Shown here in pieces: positions 24,214-36,200 of a stretch of DNA of 64,000 nucleotides. A model generated the notes under the pieces. It was not told the DNA's origin, did not search any database, and saw only the letters and a program-made list of their open reading frames with translations. Each line of letters opens with the position of its first letter. The stretch's first letter is position 1. Both the position numbers and the translations under genes were made by a program. Source of the DNA: Apus apus (Eukaryota; Chordata; Aves; Apodiformes; Apodidae); contig NC_067304.1 in the NCBI RefSeq assembly GCF_020740795.1, positions 4,888,056-4,952,055 on the forward strand, given 5' to 3'.

Positions 24214-27200
24214 GTGAGGGGGAGAGCAAGGGGGCAGCCCCCCCAGAGCCACCGTGTCCCCCCAGCCCCACGGCGCGGGGCTGCCCCGGCTCCCCCTCCC
24301 GGCACCTTCCCGGCTGCCCTTGGAGCTGCTTCGGGGTTTATTTTCATTTGTACTTTGGCTTTTTCCTCCCGGGGAACCGGCTCAGGGCTGGGGGGGGGGC
24401 GGGCACGGGCAGTTTTTTGGGGTGCTCAAAGCCGGGTCCTGCTCCCCAGCATCGCGGGGAGGGGGGGAGGAAGCTGTTTGCAGGGGAATGCCCAGAGGTT
24501 TTGGAAACCCCGTCCCTGGCGATTTGCATATTTCATGCAAACGCTTGCGAGGGTTGGAAGAGAAGGTCTCTGCCTCGCCGGCCTTTGAAGTGCCTCGCGC
24601 TGCTGCCTGCGGGGCAGGAGCGGCGGCTCCCAGGGCTTGGGAACAGCCCCGGCCCGGGAGCAGGCGGGAGCTGCCGGCCCAGCTCCGGCCGGGAAGTTTT
24701 TATGAAGCTGAACAAACACGCTGCCGTGGGCTTCGGGGCCGGGAAGCAAAGGGAGGTGAAGAACAGCGCTTTGCTTTTGCAGTGGAGGGAAGGAAGGCTG
24801 GAGGATGCCTGCTCAGAAACCGTGTCATATTGTCAGTGCAGTTTGTATCCCAAGAGGGATGTGGGAGCAGTGATGGAGCTGATGGAGCTGCTTAGGCATC
24901 ACCTTTTTCTCTTTTTCCTCTTTTCCCAGAAATCAGGGGAGCTGGTTGCTGTGAAGGTCTTTAACAATGCCAGCTACCTCCGGCCCCAGGAGGTCCAGAT
25001 GAGAGAGTTTGAGATGCTGAGGAAGCTGAACCATAAAAACATTGTCAAACTATTTGCTGTGGAAGAGACAGTAAGTGGGACCTGAGCTCAGAAACCCACT
25101 GTGCCAACAGGGGCAGTAACACGGGGGAGCTGGTCTGAGCTGTGGAGGAGGCCAGAGGTCCTGGGTTGTCTTCTCCTGGCTCCCTCCAGCTCCACACCAA
25201 GCCTCAGCCCAGCCCTTCAGCACTTCAAGCACTGGTGGCACCAGGCTGGAGCACAGACATGTCCTGCTCTTGTCTCCTGGCCTGGCATGTGGCACAGCAG
25301 GGACATTCTCCAACACTGGTTTCTCCAATCCAGGCACCTACCAATGAAGGGAGGGGACTGGTCCAGTGGGTGGTGAAGGCCACTAGGTGGGACACAGAAT
25401 CAGGCAGCGGTGCTGAGCACTTTGTGCAGCCAAGGCCTCACAGCTGCTCTCCACTGCAGGGCAGCAGCAGGCAGAAGGTGCTGGTGATGGAGTACTGCTC
25501 CAGTGGCAGCTTGCTGAACGTGCTGGAGGACCCAGCTAACACCTTTGGGTTGGCAGAGTCCGAGTTCCTCATCGTGCTGCAGTGTGTGGGTGAGTGTGGG
25601 GTCCTGGGGTGGGCGGCTGCTGGTGCCCAGGCAGCAGGATGGGGACCTCATGGTGCTGGGGGAACCCTGCAGGCAACAGCCCTGGGCTATGGACATGGGG
25701 TCCAGGCTGAGCAGCACAAAGTTGCATCTCCCAACAGAAACCCAAGGGTTTCTCCTCACTCAGGGAGGCAGCGGTGGGAATAGTGCCCCATGATGGGAGA
25801 GCACAAGGGCAGTGCCCCACCGTGGGCTCACCCATCCTCTCCATTCCCCCAGTCACCCTGGTCTCAACCCAATGCAACCAGCCCTGGGGCTTGTGCCCTC
25901 TCTGGCCCTTCTCACGCTCCTACATTTACACAAAGCCACAAAGCTGCCTCCCCCCTTGTGCCCAGTGGCCGGGATGAACCATCTCCGCGAGAACAGCGTC
26001 GTGCACAGGGACATCAAACCCGGCAACATCATGCGGCTGGTGGGGGAAGACGGGCAGAGCGTCTATAAACTGACAGATTTTGGGGCCGCCCGAGAGCTGG
26101 ACGATGATGAGAAGTTTGTGTCTGTCTATGGGACGGAGGAGTATCTCGTGAGTACAGCATGTCACCAGCCTGGTGGCCCTTGGGAGCCCTGGGGGAGGCT
26201 GGTCCCCATCCCTCCCTGCAACAGCTGAGGTGACTGAGAGAGAGCAGCAGTGACCTGGAGAGCCCCACTTTGCAGAGGGGGGGCTCAGCATTTTCAATGC
26301 AGAGTTCCAGGCACCGTTTTCCTTGGGAGGATCCAGCAGTAGAAGAGGCCAAAGCCAGCAGGCAGCTCAGCCCCAGGGCCCGTGCTGCCCCTGGGACAGG
26401 GTGGCAGTGCCGCTCTCTGCTGTGTCCCCGCAGCACCCGGACATGTACGAGCGCGCGGTGCTGCGCAAGCCGCAGCAGAAGGCGTACGGGGTCACCGTCG
26501 ACCTCTGGAGCATCGGGGTCACCTTCTACCACGCTGCCACTGGCAGCCTGCCCTTCGTCCCCTTCGGGGGACCCCGCAGGAACAAGGAGATCATGTAGGT
26601 ACCACATCCGGCTGGGAGGGGAGGTGGGAGTGTGGCTGGTGGCCCTGGGGGCTGCAGGACAGCCTGGCTGTGGCTTGGTCCATGCCAGCAGCACCGTGTG
26701 GCTGGGAGCTGGAGTTCACTGCTCACCTAATCCCACAATGCCTAGAGAGCCCTGAAATGTAGCCTGGGGTTCATCCCCTATCTCTGCAGCATGGAGAGGG
26801 AGCCTGTGCTCTGTGTCAAAGTGTCTGTGCCCCATTGGCCCTCAAAATGCATCCTCCTGACTCTGTGGCTAATGAGTTGGAAGAAGAGGCAGGGTTAATG
26901 CTCGCTTGAACATCTTTTACTGCTTTTTGAAGTATTTTCCCTCTGTTTGTTTTTTTTTTTGTTTTCCATGAATCATGTCTTTCCCAGCCCATCCGTGCTC
27001 TGCGTTTCCCTCTCTGCTGATCCTGAGGGATGTGGTGCCCAGAGGTCATGGGGCTTCTTTCACCTGCAGCCTATTTCCTTTTGACAGGTACAAAATTACC
27101 ACTGAGAAGCCTCCTGGAGCCATCGCAGGGGTCCAGAGGCAGGAGAACGGGAGCATTGAGTGGAGCTACGAGCTGCCTGTTACCTGCCAGCTCTCAGAGT

Positions 27201-30200
27201 GAGTGTCCCCTGCTGGGCTGTGGGTCTCCTGTCCCAGCACCATGGCTGGAGAGGGCATCCCAGCCCAGACAGGGTGGGAGGCTGGGAGCAGGGAGATGAG
27301 CTGGTACAGCTCTCGGAGCAGGTCTTTCTGTACAGCTGGGAAACAGGGGTGTGAGATAGGGCAGTGGCTCTGGTGGTTCAGGAGCTCAGCTGCAGGAGGG
27401 GCTGCACCTCCCCTCGTCCCTGCAGGCACCACAGTTGTGACTCAGGCTTGTGCCTGTCTGTGCAACCATCTTGTGCTGCTGCTACAGGGGGCTGAAGGAC
27501 CAGCTGATACCCATTTTGGCCAACATCCTGGAGGCGGATCAGGAGAAATGCTGGGGCTTCGACCAGTTTTTTGCTGAAACCAACGACATTTTGCACAGGA
27601 TGGTGGTTGATGTCTTCTCCCTGCAGCAGGCTTCCTTGCATCGCATCTACATCCACTCCTACAACACGTAAGGATGCCAAGGCTGTGCTAAAAGCAAATT
27701 TGGGAATTGGGCTCATCGGCCTCAGCCCTTAGTTTCAGTAAATGCAGCTGGGGAAGCACCTGTTCCCTCTGCACCCCAACTGAACCAGGTTAAAAAGAAT
27801 CAGGTTCACACTGGACTTTGTTGGGGAATGTACTCACTGGGAGCCATCAACTCCTGGTGTGGCTCACAGAGAACCCCAGGGATGTTGTTTGAGGGGCCCC
27901 ACTGACCCCAGAGGGATGTTTTACAAGGAGAAAAGGGTAGCAGGTTGTGAAAGTAATGGAAGTCTGAGTGCTCTCCTCATTGCTTATTCCCCACCCTTTT
28001 GTTTCTTTCTCATTGCAGTAGCACCAAGTTTTTAGAGGCTGTCTTCAAACAGACAAATATAGTCCCTCACCATCAAGAATATTTTTTTGAAGGTCATCTC
28101 TATGAGTTGGATCCCAATTTACAAGCTCATAATTTCTGCAAAACCACAGAGCACAACCCTCTGACCTTGCTGAGCACTGCTGAGCAGCCAGAAGATGTGG
28201 TAGGAGTGAGATACAGAGACCGTGAGTACCTTTGGCCTGCAGGTGCAGCGTGGAAGGGGAGGCAGATACCCTAGGAGAGACTTGCTTAAATCCTGACCCT
28301 AGCAGACCCTGATGCACAGCAGGAGGTTGTGGGGTTGTGATGCTGGGGCATCAGGAGGTTTCAGGGTCAGTTTTCCCCTGCCCTGTGCTGTTGCTCCATG
28401 TCTGCCGCCAGTCCAGGCTCTGCAGGTGGTTTGTGCTTCATCCATGTTCCAAAAATATCTTGGAGGGATGTGCTAAACCTCCAGTGCCACAGCTGCTCCT
28501 GGGCCTGCAATCCTGAGTGGCAGTAGGGTTTTCTTAGGTGGGTGTGAGACATCCCTGTGGGTCCACAACTGTGGATCAGAATCGTTTTGGTTGGAAAAGA
28601 CCAGAGCACTTCTATAAAGACAGGCTGGGAGAGTTGGGGTGTTCATCCTGGAGAAGAGAAACTCCAGGGACACCTTAGAGCACCTGCCAGTGCCTGAAGG
28701 GGCTCCAGAAAAGCTGGGGAGGGACTTAGGACAAGGGCAGGAATGGCTTTGAACTGGTAGAGGGGAGATTTAGACGAGATCTTAGGTAAAGAAATTCTTT
28801 GCTGTGAGGGTGGTGAGAGCCTGGCCCAGGCTGCCCAGGGAAGCTGTGGCTGCTCCATCCCTGGCAGTGTTGAAGGGCAGGTTGGATGGGGCTTGGAGCA
28901 GCCTGGGCTGGTGGGAGGTGTCCCTGCCCATGCAGGGGGTTGGGACTGGCTGATCATGAAGGTCCCTTCCCACCCAAACCATTCCATGATCACTGAGTCC
29001 AACCACAACCCCGGTTCAGGGGCTCCGGGCCGGCTCCCCAAAGCACCGTGACCGCTGTCTGTCTTTCCAGCGGCACTCAGCTTTCCAAAGCTTGTCCCCA
29101 AGGTGGACGTGGTGGCCGACTGCAGCGCAGCCAAGGTGTGTGGGGTGTGGGTGGCCGGGGGGCCGTGGCCCTGCAGGAGCAGCCGCCAGCGCTGCCCTTT
29201 GCCTTGCAGAGCGCGGTGGGCGCCGGGCACCAGACGCTGCGCATCGCCCGGGCCCTGCGGCGCTGCCGGGAGCTGCTGGCCAGAGGCCTCCACTGGGTGA
29301 TGTGAGTGCCAGGGGGGGGGTCACCCGTCCCCTCCCAGTGCCAGGAGCTTTGTGTGCTCAGAGTTAAACTGCTGGGGGTTTTCCAGCCTTTTCCAGAGGC
29401 TGCGGGACCGGTGGGTCTGGTGGGTGCTGGGAGGGAGCGCAGCGGGAGGGCTGGTGTGTCCTGCCAGGGGCTGGACCTGCGGGAAGACACTGCTCAGTGG
29501 TGTGAGGATGCTCCTGGCCCCAGACTTTTGGGTCGCTTTCTTCAGTTTAGAGATGCTGTGGAGAACAGCATCGTTATTAGTAGTATTAATAATAATGTTA
29601 ATAGTAATATAAATGCTACTATTAATATTAAAATAATATTAACATTAGTATTAACGCTAATATTAATAATTGCTAAATTATTATTTTATCACTAAAGTTT
29701 CACTGTTTTACCTATTTCTAGGTAATTATTATTACTAGTAATAACTAGCAGTTATTACTACTAGTATTGTGCATTTTCACTGTCTTACTGGTTTCCTATT
29801 ATAATTATTATTGCTACTACTATTGTAGTTAGTACTAGTAGTATTGTAATTGTGCACTTTCACTGTCCTACTTGTTTCCTATCATAAGTATTATTACTAC
29901 TACTGCCATTATTGTACATTTTCCCTGTCCCACCCGTTTCCTCCGGGGCAGGAGCCCCTCGTGCTGTGGCAGGACAATACCCAGCAGGCGGGTACCCCCC
30001 CTGCGCGGGACCTGCACCCACTTTCTCCCCCATCCAGCCCCACTTATGAGCAATCGGAGGGGAGGCAGCAGCTCCATCCTGACTCCCCCGGGCCGGAGGT
30101 CGGGGCTGCCGAGGAGCAGGGGTGGGACGGGCTGCTTTCTCTCCCGGCAGCGGGACGCTGAGGACCGAGTGCTCGCGGGTGCGGGAGCAGCGGCGCGGGG

Positions 30201-33200
30201 CGGCGGTGCTGGCCGGGCTGCAACTCACCGAGGTGAAGACCCGCGGGCTGTAAGTCTGGCTTTGCAGCCCGGGGGGTGCAGGGGCTGGGCTGGGCAGGCA
30301 CCGACGCTGCCCTGAGGCTGCTGCAGATAAGATGCGGGGGCTTTCCAGGTGCCTGACTAGCCCGAAACAAGTTAAATTCTAGAAATCAGCCGGGAGGTGA
30401 GAGGCTTTTTCGTTGTGTGTAGAGGCTGCTGAAGTGAGCTGTCCTGGAAGTTTCTCCCTCTCTGCTTTAAAGGATCAGTCCCAGGTTTTACGGGAGCCCA
30501 GAATTAGTCCTTGCTCCCTGGCTTCTGCTCCAGGGTTTTCAAACTGTTCCAGCCGCTGAGCTGCAGAGTGTGAGGGGACAGGGCTGCTGCCAGCTCCTGG
30601 GAACGGGAGGAAGAGGCGCTGCTGCCAGCAGAGTGGAAACACCAGGCAGGATGGCAGCAGCTGCTGGGGCCCCTCGGGGCTCTGCCTGCCATCCCTGACT
30701 CTGCTCCCTGCAAACAGCCTTGGGAAGCACCAGGCAGGGCAGGGCAGCCCTTCCTGCTGCATTCCCAGCCATCCAGGATCATCCTGCCAGATCACACCAG
30801 CTGTGACCAGGGGTCTCCTCTTTCCGCTCAAGAGGCTCCACTGAAGGAGCATTCACCAGAGGCTGAAATATGGAGAAACCTGGGCTGTCCTCACCATAAC
30901 CCATGTCCACATTCCCGCTGCACTGCCCCAGGGAAAGTTGAACCCATTTTCTCTAAAGTAACCCACAATTATTTCGCTTCTCTATTCTGTTGTCATTGTA
31001 GTGGAAAATTCTTCGCTGCCGAGTTGCTCTCCTTTTATTCTTTTCAATTTAGCCACTCTCTTAATTCCCGTTTCATCTAAAAAGACAGGGACACGTGGTT
31101 CCCATGGCCTGCAGCTGGATTAGTGCCAGGCTGTGGTGCCAAGAGCACTGATGCTGCAGCTGGATGCTCCTGGCTTATCCAGCCCTTCCACCAGGGCTGG
31201 GACCAGGCCTGTTCCTGCTGACGTTGCCCATGTGCAGTGCTCAGTGCCACACTCTGCTGCCAGCTGTGGGGAGGCAGGCAGCATCTGAGCTGGCCTAAAG
31301 CCAGTGGGTATAAAGCGAGCAATTTGGGGACAAATTGGACACAACAGGGTGAGTTTTAACCGGATCAGCACTTTGCATCTTGTGGCTCAGAGCCCACAGC
31401 CTGAGCATGGAGTTATTGCCTGAGCAAACCACAGCCTGGCATCCCTAGCGCTGCTGCCTCCACCACGGGAGGGACTGGCTTTGCCCAGCCTGCCTCTGGC
31501 TTGGCTTCTGCTCGAGGAATATTCATTTTCCGCCCTCCTCCAGGTACGAGGCTGTTCCTGCAGGGGTGCCGGCCCTGAAGGACGTGGCCGTGGTGAAGAC
31601 AAGGCTGCAGAGGGTGAGCCCCCCCCAGCGGCTCCATGTGGCGCTGGGAGCATCCCCTGGGATGGGCAGAGTTGGGAGAGACCAGCCCCAACCTCTCCTC
31701 GCCATCCCCAGGTCGCTGAGGAGCTCTCCCAGTGCTCCCACAACATTTCTGACTTCCAAGGGGCACTGGACAGCATTCTGTCTGAAGTGGTGAAGGACAG
31801 ACAGCAGGTGCTTGAAGACAAAAGGTCTGTAGCTCCAACCCTACCAAAATCCCTGCAAGGCTTCCCTGCTTTCAGCTGGGTTCAGCAGCCATGGCTGAGT
31901 GCTCCTGAGCAGCCCCTTGTTGCAAATAGCTTTGGATAGCCCTGTGCACACACGTGTGATGGTGTGTGATGTCCCCACACACACACACACGTGGGTAGCA
32001 GCGGTGTTCCCTCGTTACAGTCTGTTTGGATTTCACCCCAAAGTGCTGCTTTCACCCCAACCTCACCCCCTTCCTTCCTTCCCTGCCCTGGTTCCAGCAT
32101 CCAGCAGATCGAGTGCTGCCTGGAGAAGATGCAGCTGATCCACAAGCAGTTCAAGAAGGCCAGGACGTGCCTGCGTGAGTGATGGGGGTGGTGGCCGTGG
32201 GGACACGAGGCTGCTCAGGAATGTCCCTGTGATGGCCCAGTGGGAAAATCAATTATTTCAATTTTCTGGGTTTAGCAGTGATTTCTGTGCCATGAGAGTT
32301 ACCCCGGGGGCTGCAGCCCTGCAGAGCCCCTGGAGTGATCTTCCTGTGCTGTGGAATTGCCCGTTACTTGGGTTATTAACACACACACACACAAAGTGTG
32401 CTGACCTGTGTCTTCCCTCCCCAGGACTGGGCTACAACGAGGAGCAAATACACAAGCTGGATAAGTAAGTCCCAACCCTCTCCCCTTCTGTGCTGTGGCC
32501 AGGCAGGTGGCTGGTGCTTCTGATTGAATCCTAAGGGGATGTAAAATGTTCCTGGGTCACTAACGTTGGGACAGGGCACCTCTAGAGCAGCTTCTGAGCT
32601 GGTTCATGGATGCAGGACCTTTCCCAGCTGAGTTTCTGAGCTACAGGCTGTTTCAGCTGAAGGTGTGAGGGAATCTCTGCAGACCTGGGGCCAGGGAGCT
32701 GAGATCCCAGCCTGGGACTGTGGGATAAGCACATTTTTGGCTCTTCCTCCCACTTACTGAGTTTGTGGCCCTTTGTTCCCCAAGATCCTGGTGTAGGAAG
32801 TGTCTGTGCTTTCTTATCTGCTTAACTTGCAGTGAGAGCAAAGTGGTGGCTTTCGTACCTGTAAGAATCCTCCTGTCAGTTTCCATGAAACCAGGGGAAT
32901 TTAACCTGGGCAAGAAATAAAGCCCACACTGCAGCATGTCCCAGGGACATGTAACAGGCACTGCCTATATCTTCATCAGTCTCCTCTCCAACCTTGGACA
33001 TTTGCCTTTAACTCCCGGGCAAAGACTTCACTGCAGTTCCCAGGGGTGGTGGGGGACAGCCTGGCTGTGTGTGCCCAGCCCCTGAAACCTCCCTCTCCTC
33101 TTCATAGTAATTTGGTTTGGTTTTCTTTATAACACAAGCACAAAATTAATTCCTGCACATCCAGTCCCTCTTTCTCCATTTGGGAGCCAGCTTTAGGTCT

Positions 33201-36200
33201 CCTACCACATGAACCGTGATGTTAATTTTCATACATTTATGGAAATAACAGTGTTCTCCCTTTCTTTCTGGTTGTAGGGTGAATTTAGGACATCTGGCCA
33301 GGAAGGTTCTGTTGATTTTCCAGGACGACTGTGTCCAGCAGTACCAGGAGGCTCTGACCCTCCATGGCAGCAGGATGAGGTACCAGCCCCTGGTTTGGGA
33401 CACCAGGGAAGTGGCAGAAGGGACATCCCAGTAACCCACCAGTGACCAGGGCTTCACACACTCTCTGTGTGACTTCTAAAAATCCTGATCTGGATGCTGT
33501 TCTCATCCCATGACATGTATCTCTGCCCCATTATTTTAAGGTGTTTGTTTGTTTAAAAAGTTCCCCAAACTTGTGGCTGGTTCCCTCCTGCTCTGACAGG
33601 GAGAGCTTATTTTATCAGGACAAAATTGCTATTGAGACAAAGAGATCTACTTATTAGGAATGATTTTCTGTTAAATGGGGTTTGGGGAATAGAGCAAAGA
33701 GCAAATTGCCAGGCACTGACTGAGCTCAATCCACTGCCTGTCACGACAGCGCAGAGCAGGCTGAGGGGGGTGCAGGCAGTTTGGGGAAGAGGATGTTGCA
33801 GGATTTTTTTGGCCAGGTTGCTTTTAGAGAGGAGCATCCATCCTCCTGGGCTGCCAGCATGGACAGAAGGAGAATGATTTTCTGTAGTGCCTTAGAATTA
33901 AACCTGGGTTTTGACCTTTAGGCCTGCACAGGATTTACTGGGGGGAGGTTTAGGCTGGCAGGTTGTCTCAGACCTGAGGAATGCCAGAGCAGCGGTGGGC
34001 AGGGCTGCCTGGTCTCTGCCTCCTCCTCTTTCCAGCCTCAGCTTGTGCAGCCAGGGGGTTCCACACTGCAGACCCTCACCCCCAGGCAGGTTTCACTTTG
34101 GGGACAGAAGCTGCTGTCCCCTTGGCTTCAGTGGGAATTTTGGCTCCAGGCAACATCCCTCTCTGGGCACAGAGCGCCCTGCCCTCCCTGCAGCTCCAGA
34201 GCTGGGTTGCTCTCCACTCCAACAAGGCTTTCACCTTTGCTCACCAGGAGGATAAAAAGCTTCTTGGTGTTTTTCCAAAGTATTTTTGTGTCTGTTTTTC
34301 TGTCCTTAGGGTGAAGGCATCGTGAGTCACAACTGGATATTTTTAATTTATTCTTACTTCAGTTTTAATTGCCCTGTTTTGAATTTCTTCCTGCTGGCAG
34401 CCAGGGTTTGTGGTGTGGTGGCTGTTTTTCTAGGGACTGGAGGTGGATTGTTCACCTTAAATATTCTTTCCCCTCCCCATTTTTTTATTTTATTTTTTTT
34501 TTTAAGCCAAACCAAACCTTTTTTTATCCAGCTCATGATGTGCCTGCTGGCTGCCTGGAACCAGGGCCTCTCACCCAGGCAGCAACAGGGCAGTTGATCC
34601 CCCAAACAATGAGAGAAGGATTTACTCCCAAGGCTGGGGCAGAGCAGAGGGGACACTGGTGACATGGTCCTGGCCAGCTCAGCCCCACCAAGATGCCACA
34701 GATTTGGGGCTTCAGTGTCATTGGAGCTGCCTGCAGAGACTGGCCCCAGGGTGTGCTTGAGGGGGAACTTCTCTGGCCTTCATGTGCTTCAGATTGAAAG
34801 GAGAGTGTGGAAAACCAAAAATACAAACCCCAGGACCCTTTTTGAGCAGATGCTCAGTCCTGCACAGGGCACAGGACCAGCCTGTGCAGCACTGAGGGCA
34901 GAACTGATGGGCTTGAGTTGGCTCTCATATAACCAACACTTTCCCTAATTAATTGGATATTAGCATTGTTTGGAAGACCTCACCTGCTGTGGCTGTTAGC
35001 TGAGCTGCAGCCCTAATCCCCACACTGCAGTGACTCTGTTGCTTTCTTTCAGGATTTTAACTTCCATCCTGAAAGGTTTGCAGAAAGCAGTATAGAATTA
35101 AAGCACAAGAAAAATACAAAGATCCAACCTGCTGCCGAGCACTGACTGGGAATGTTGTCATTGTTCTTCCTCCCAGGAAAGTTTGTGAGATAAAGAAGCA
35201 CTTGAAGAGGCTCAGCAACCACATCAGTGCCTGCAGTGTGGAGGTGATGCAGTGCCAGGACTGCCTGCAGAGTGTAGGTGCCCATGGGTGCTGCCACCCA
35301 GCCTGTCCCTGCTCCTGGGGATGCTGCTGCTCCCTACTCCCAGCACCCACTGTGTGCACCAGCCTGTGGGAAGCTTCTCCCAGCACCCACCCCCTGTACG
35401 AAGCAGGAAGACACCCAGGTGTTTTTAAAGCACTTGCTGCTGCTCTTTGTGGGTGACCCACACTGGAAGTCTTGCTTTCCCCCCACTGCATGGAGCAAGG
35501 AATGGGTGAGCCTTTGGCAGGGGCAGCCCTGGTCCTGAGGGCTGCCTGGCACTGGAACCAGCTCCCCAGGGCAGTGGTCAGAGCACCAAGGCTGCCTGAG
35601 CTCAAGAAGCCTTTGGATGATGCTCTCAGGCACATGGTGTGATTCTTGGGGTGCCCTACTCAGGGACAGGAGTTGGACTCCATGATCCTGATGGGTCCCT
35701 TCCAACTCAGCATATTCTATGATTCTATGTCTGTCCCTCTCTGCAGGCCCTGGACAGGTTTCTCCAGACAGAGAAACAGAGTTTGGCCCCAGTTCCTCCC
35801 ACACCTTCACCCGTCCAGCTGAGCCCAGCCCGGCAGGAGATGGCTTTTCGGTGAGCCTTTGGGAAGAGAGTGTTGCAGGCACTTGGTGACCCCAGGGGTG
35901 TCCCTTCCAGGGAGCAGAGGGCTGAGCAGCACCGGGATAAGGGGCTGGTTGTGTCCCTGGCAGGATGCAGGAGCTCCTGGAGCAGATGAGGTCAGTAACG
36001 TGTGATCTCCAGCTCAACAACAGCATCATCGAGCGGTGAGTAGGAGCCCCAGGGCTGGTGATTCCTGCCCCTAACCCCAGGAACTGCCCCGACTGCCCTG
36101 GGAAGGGGGGGTGGGTCTGGGTGTGCTCCCTGGGAGTCCAGCAATGATCCAGCAAGAGGAGCCATGCTGAGCAGGAGCACAGCTACCCGGGGGATGATTC

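Larger units (their letters stand above)
23700..24340 (+). promoter_or_regulatory. IKBKE: CpG island at IKBKE start
   Basis: Dense CpG and high GC surround the start codon, in contrast to the sequence before about 23400. It includes a 20-bp tandem repeat (23938-23990) and a strong acceptor-like site at 24112. The transcription start itself cannot be placed. Confidence 0.5.
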
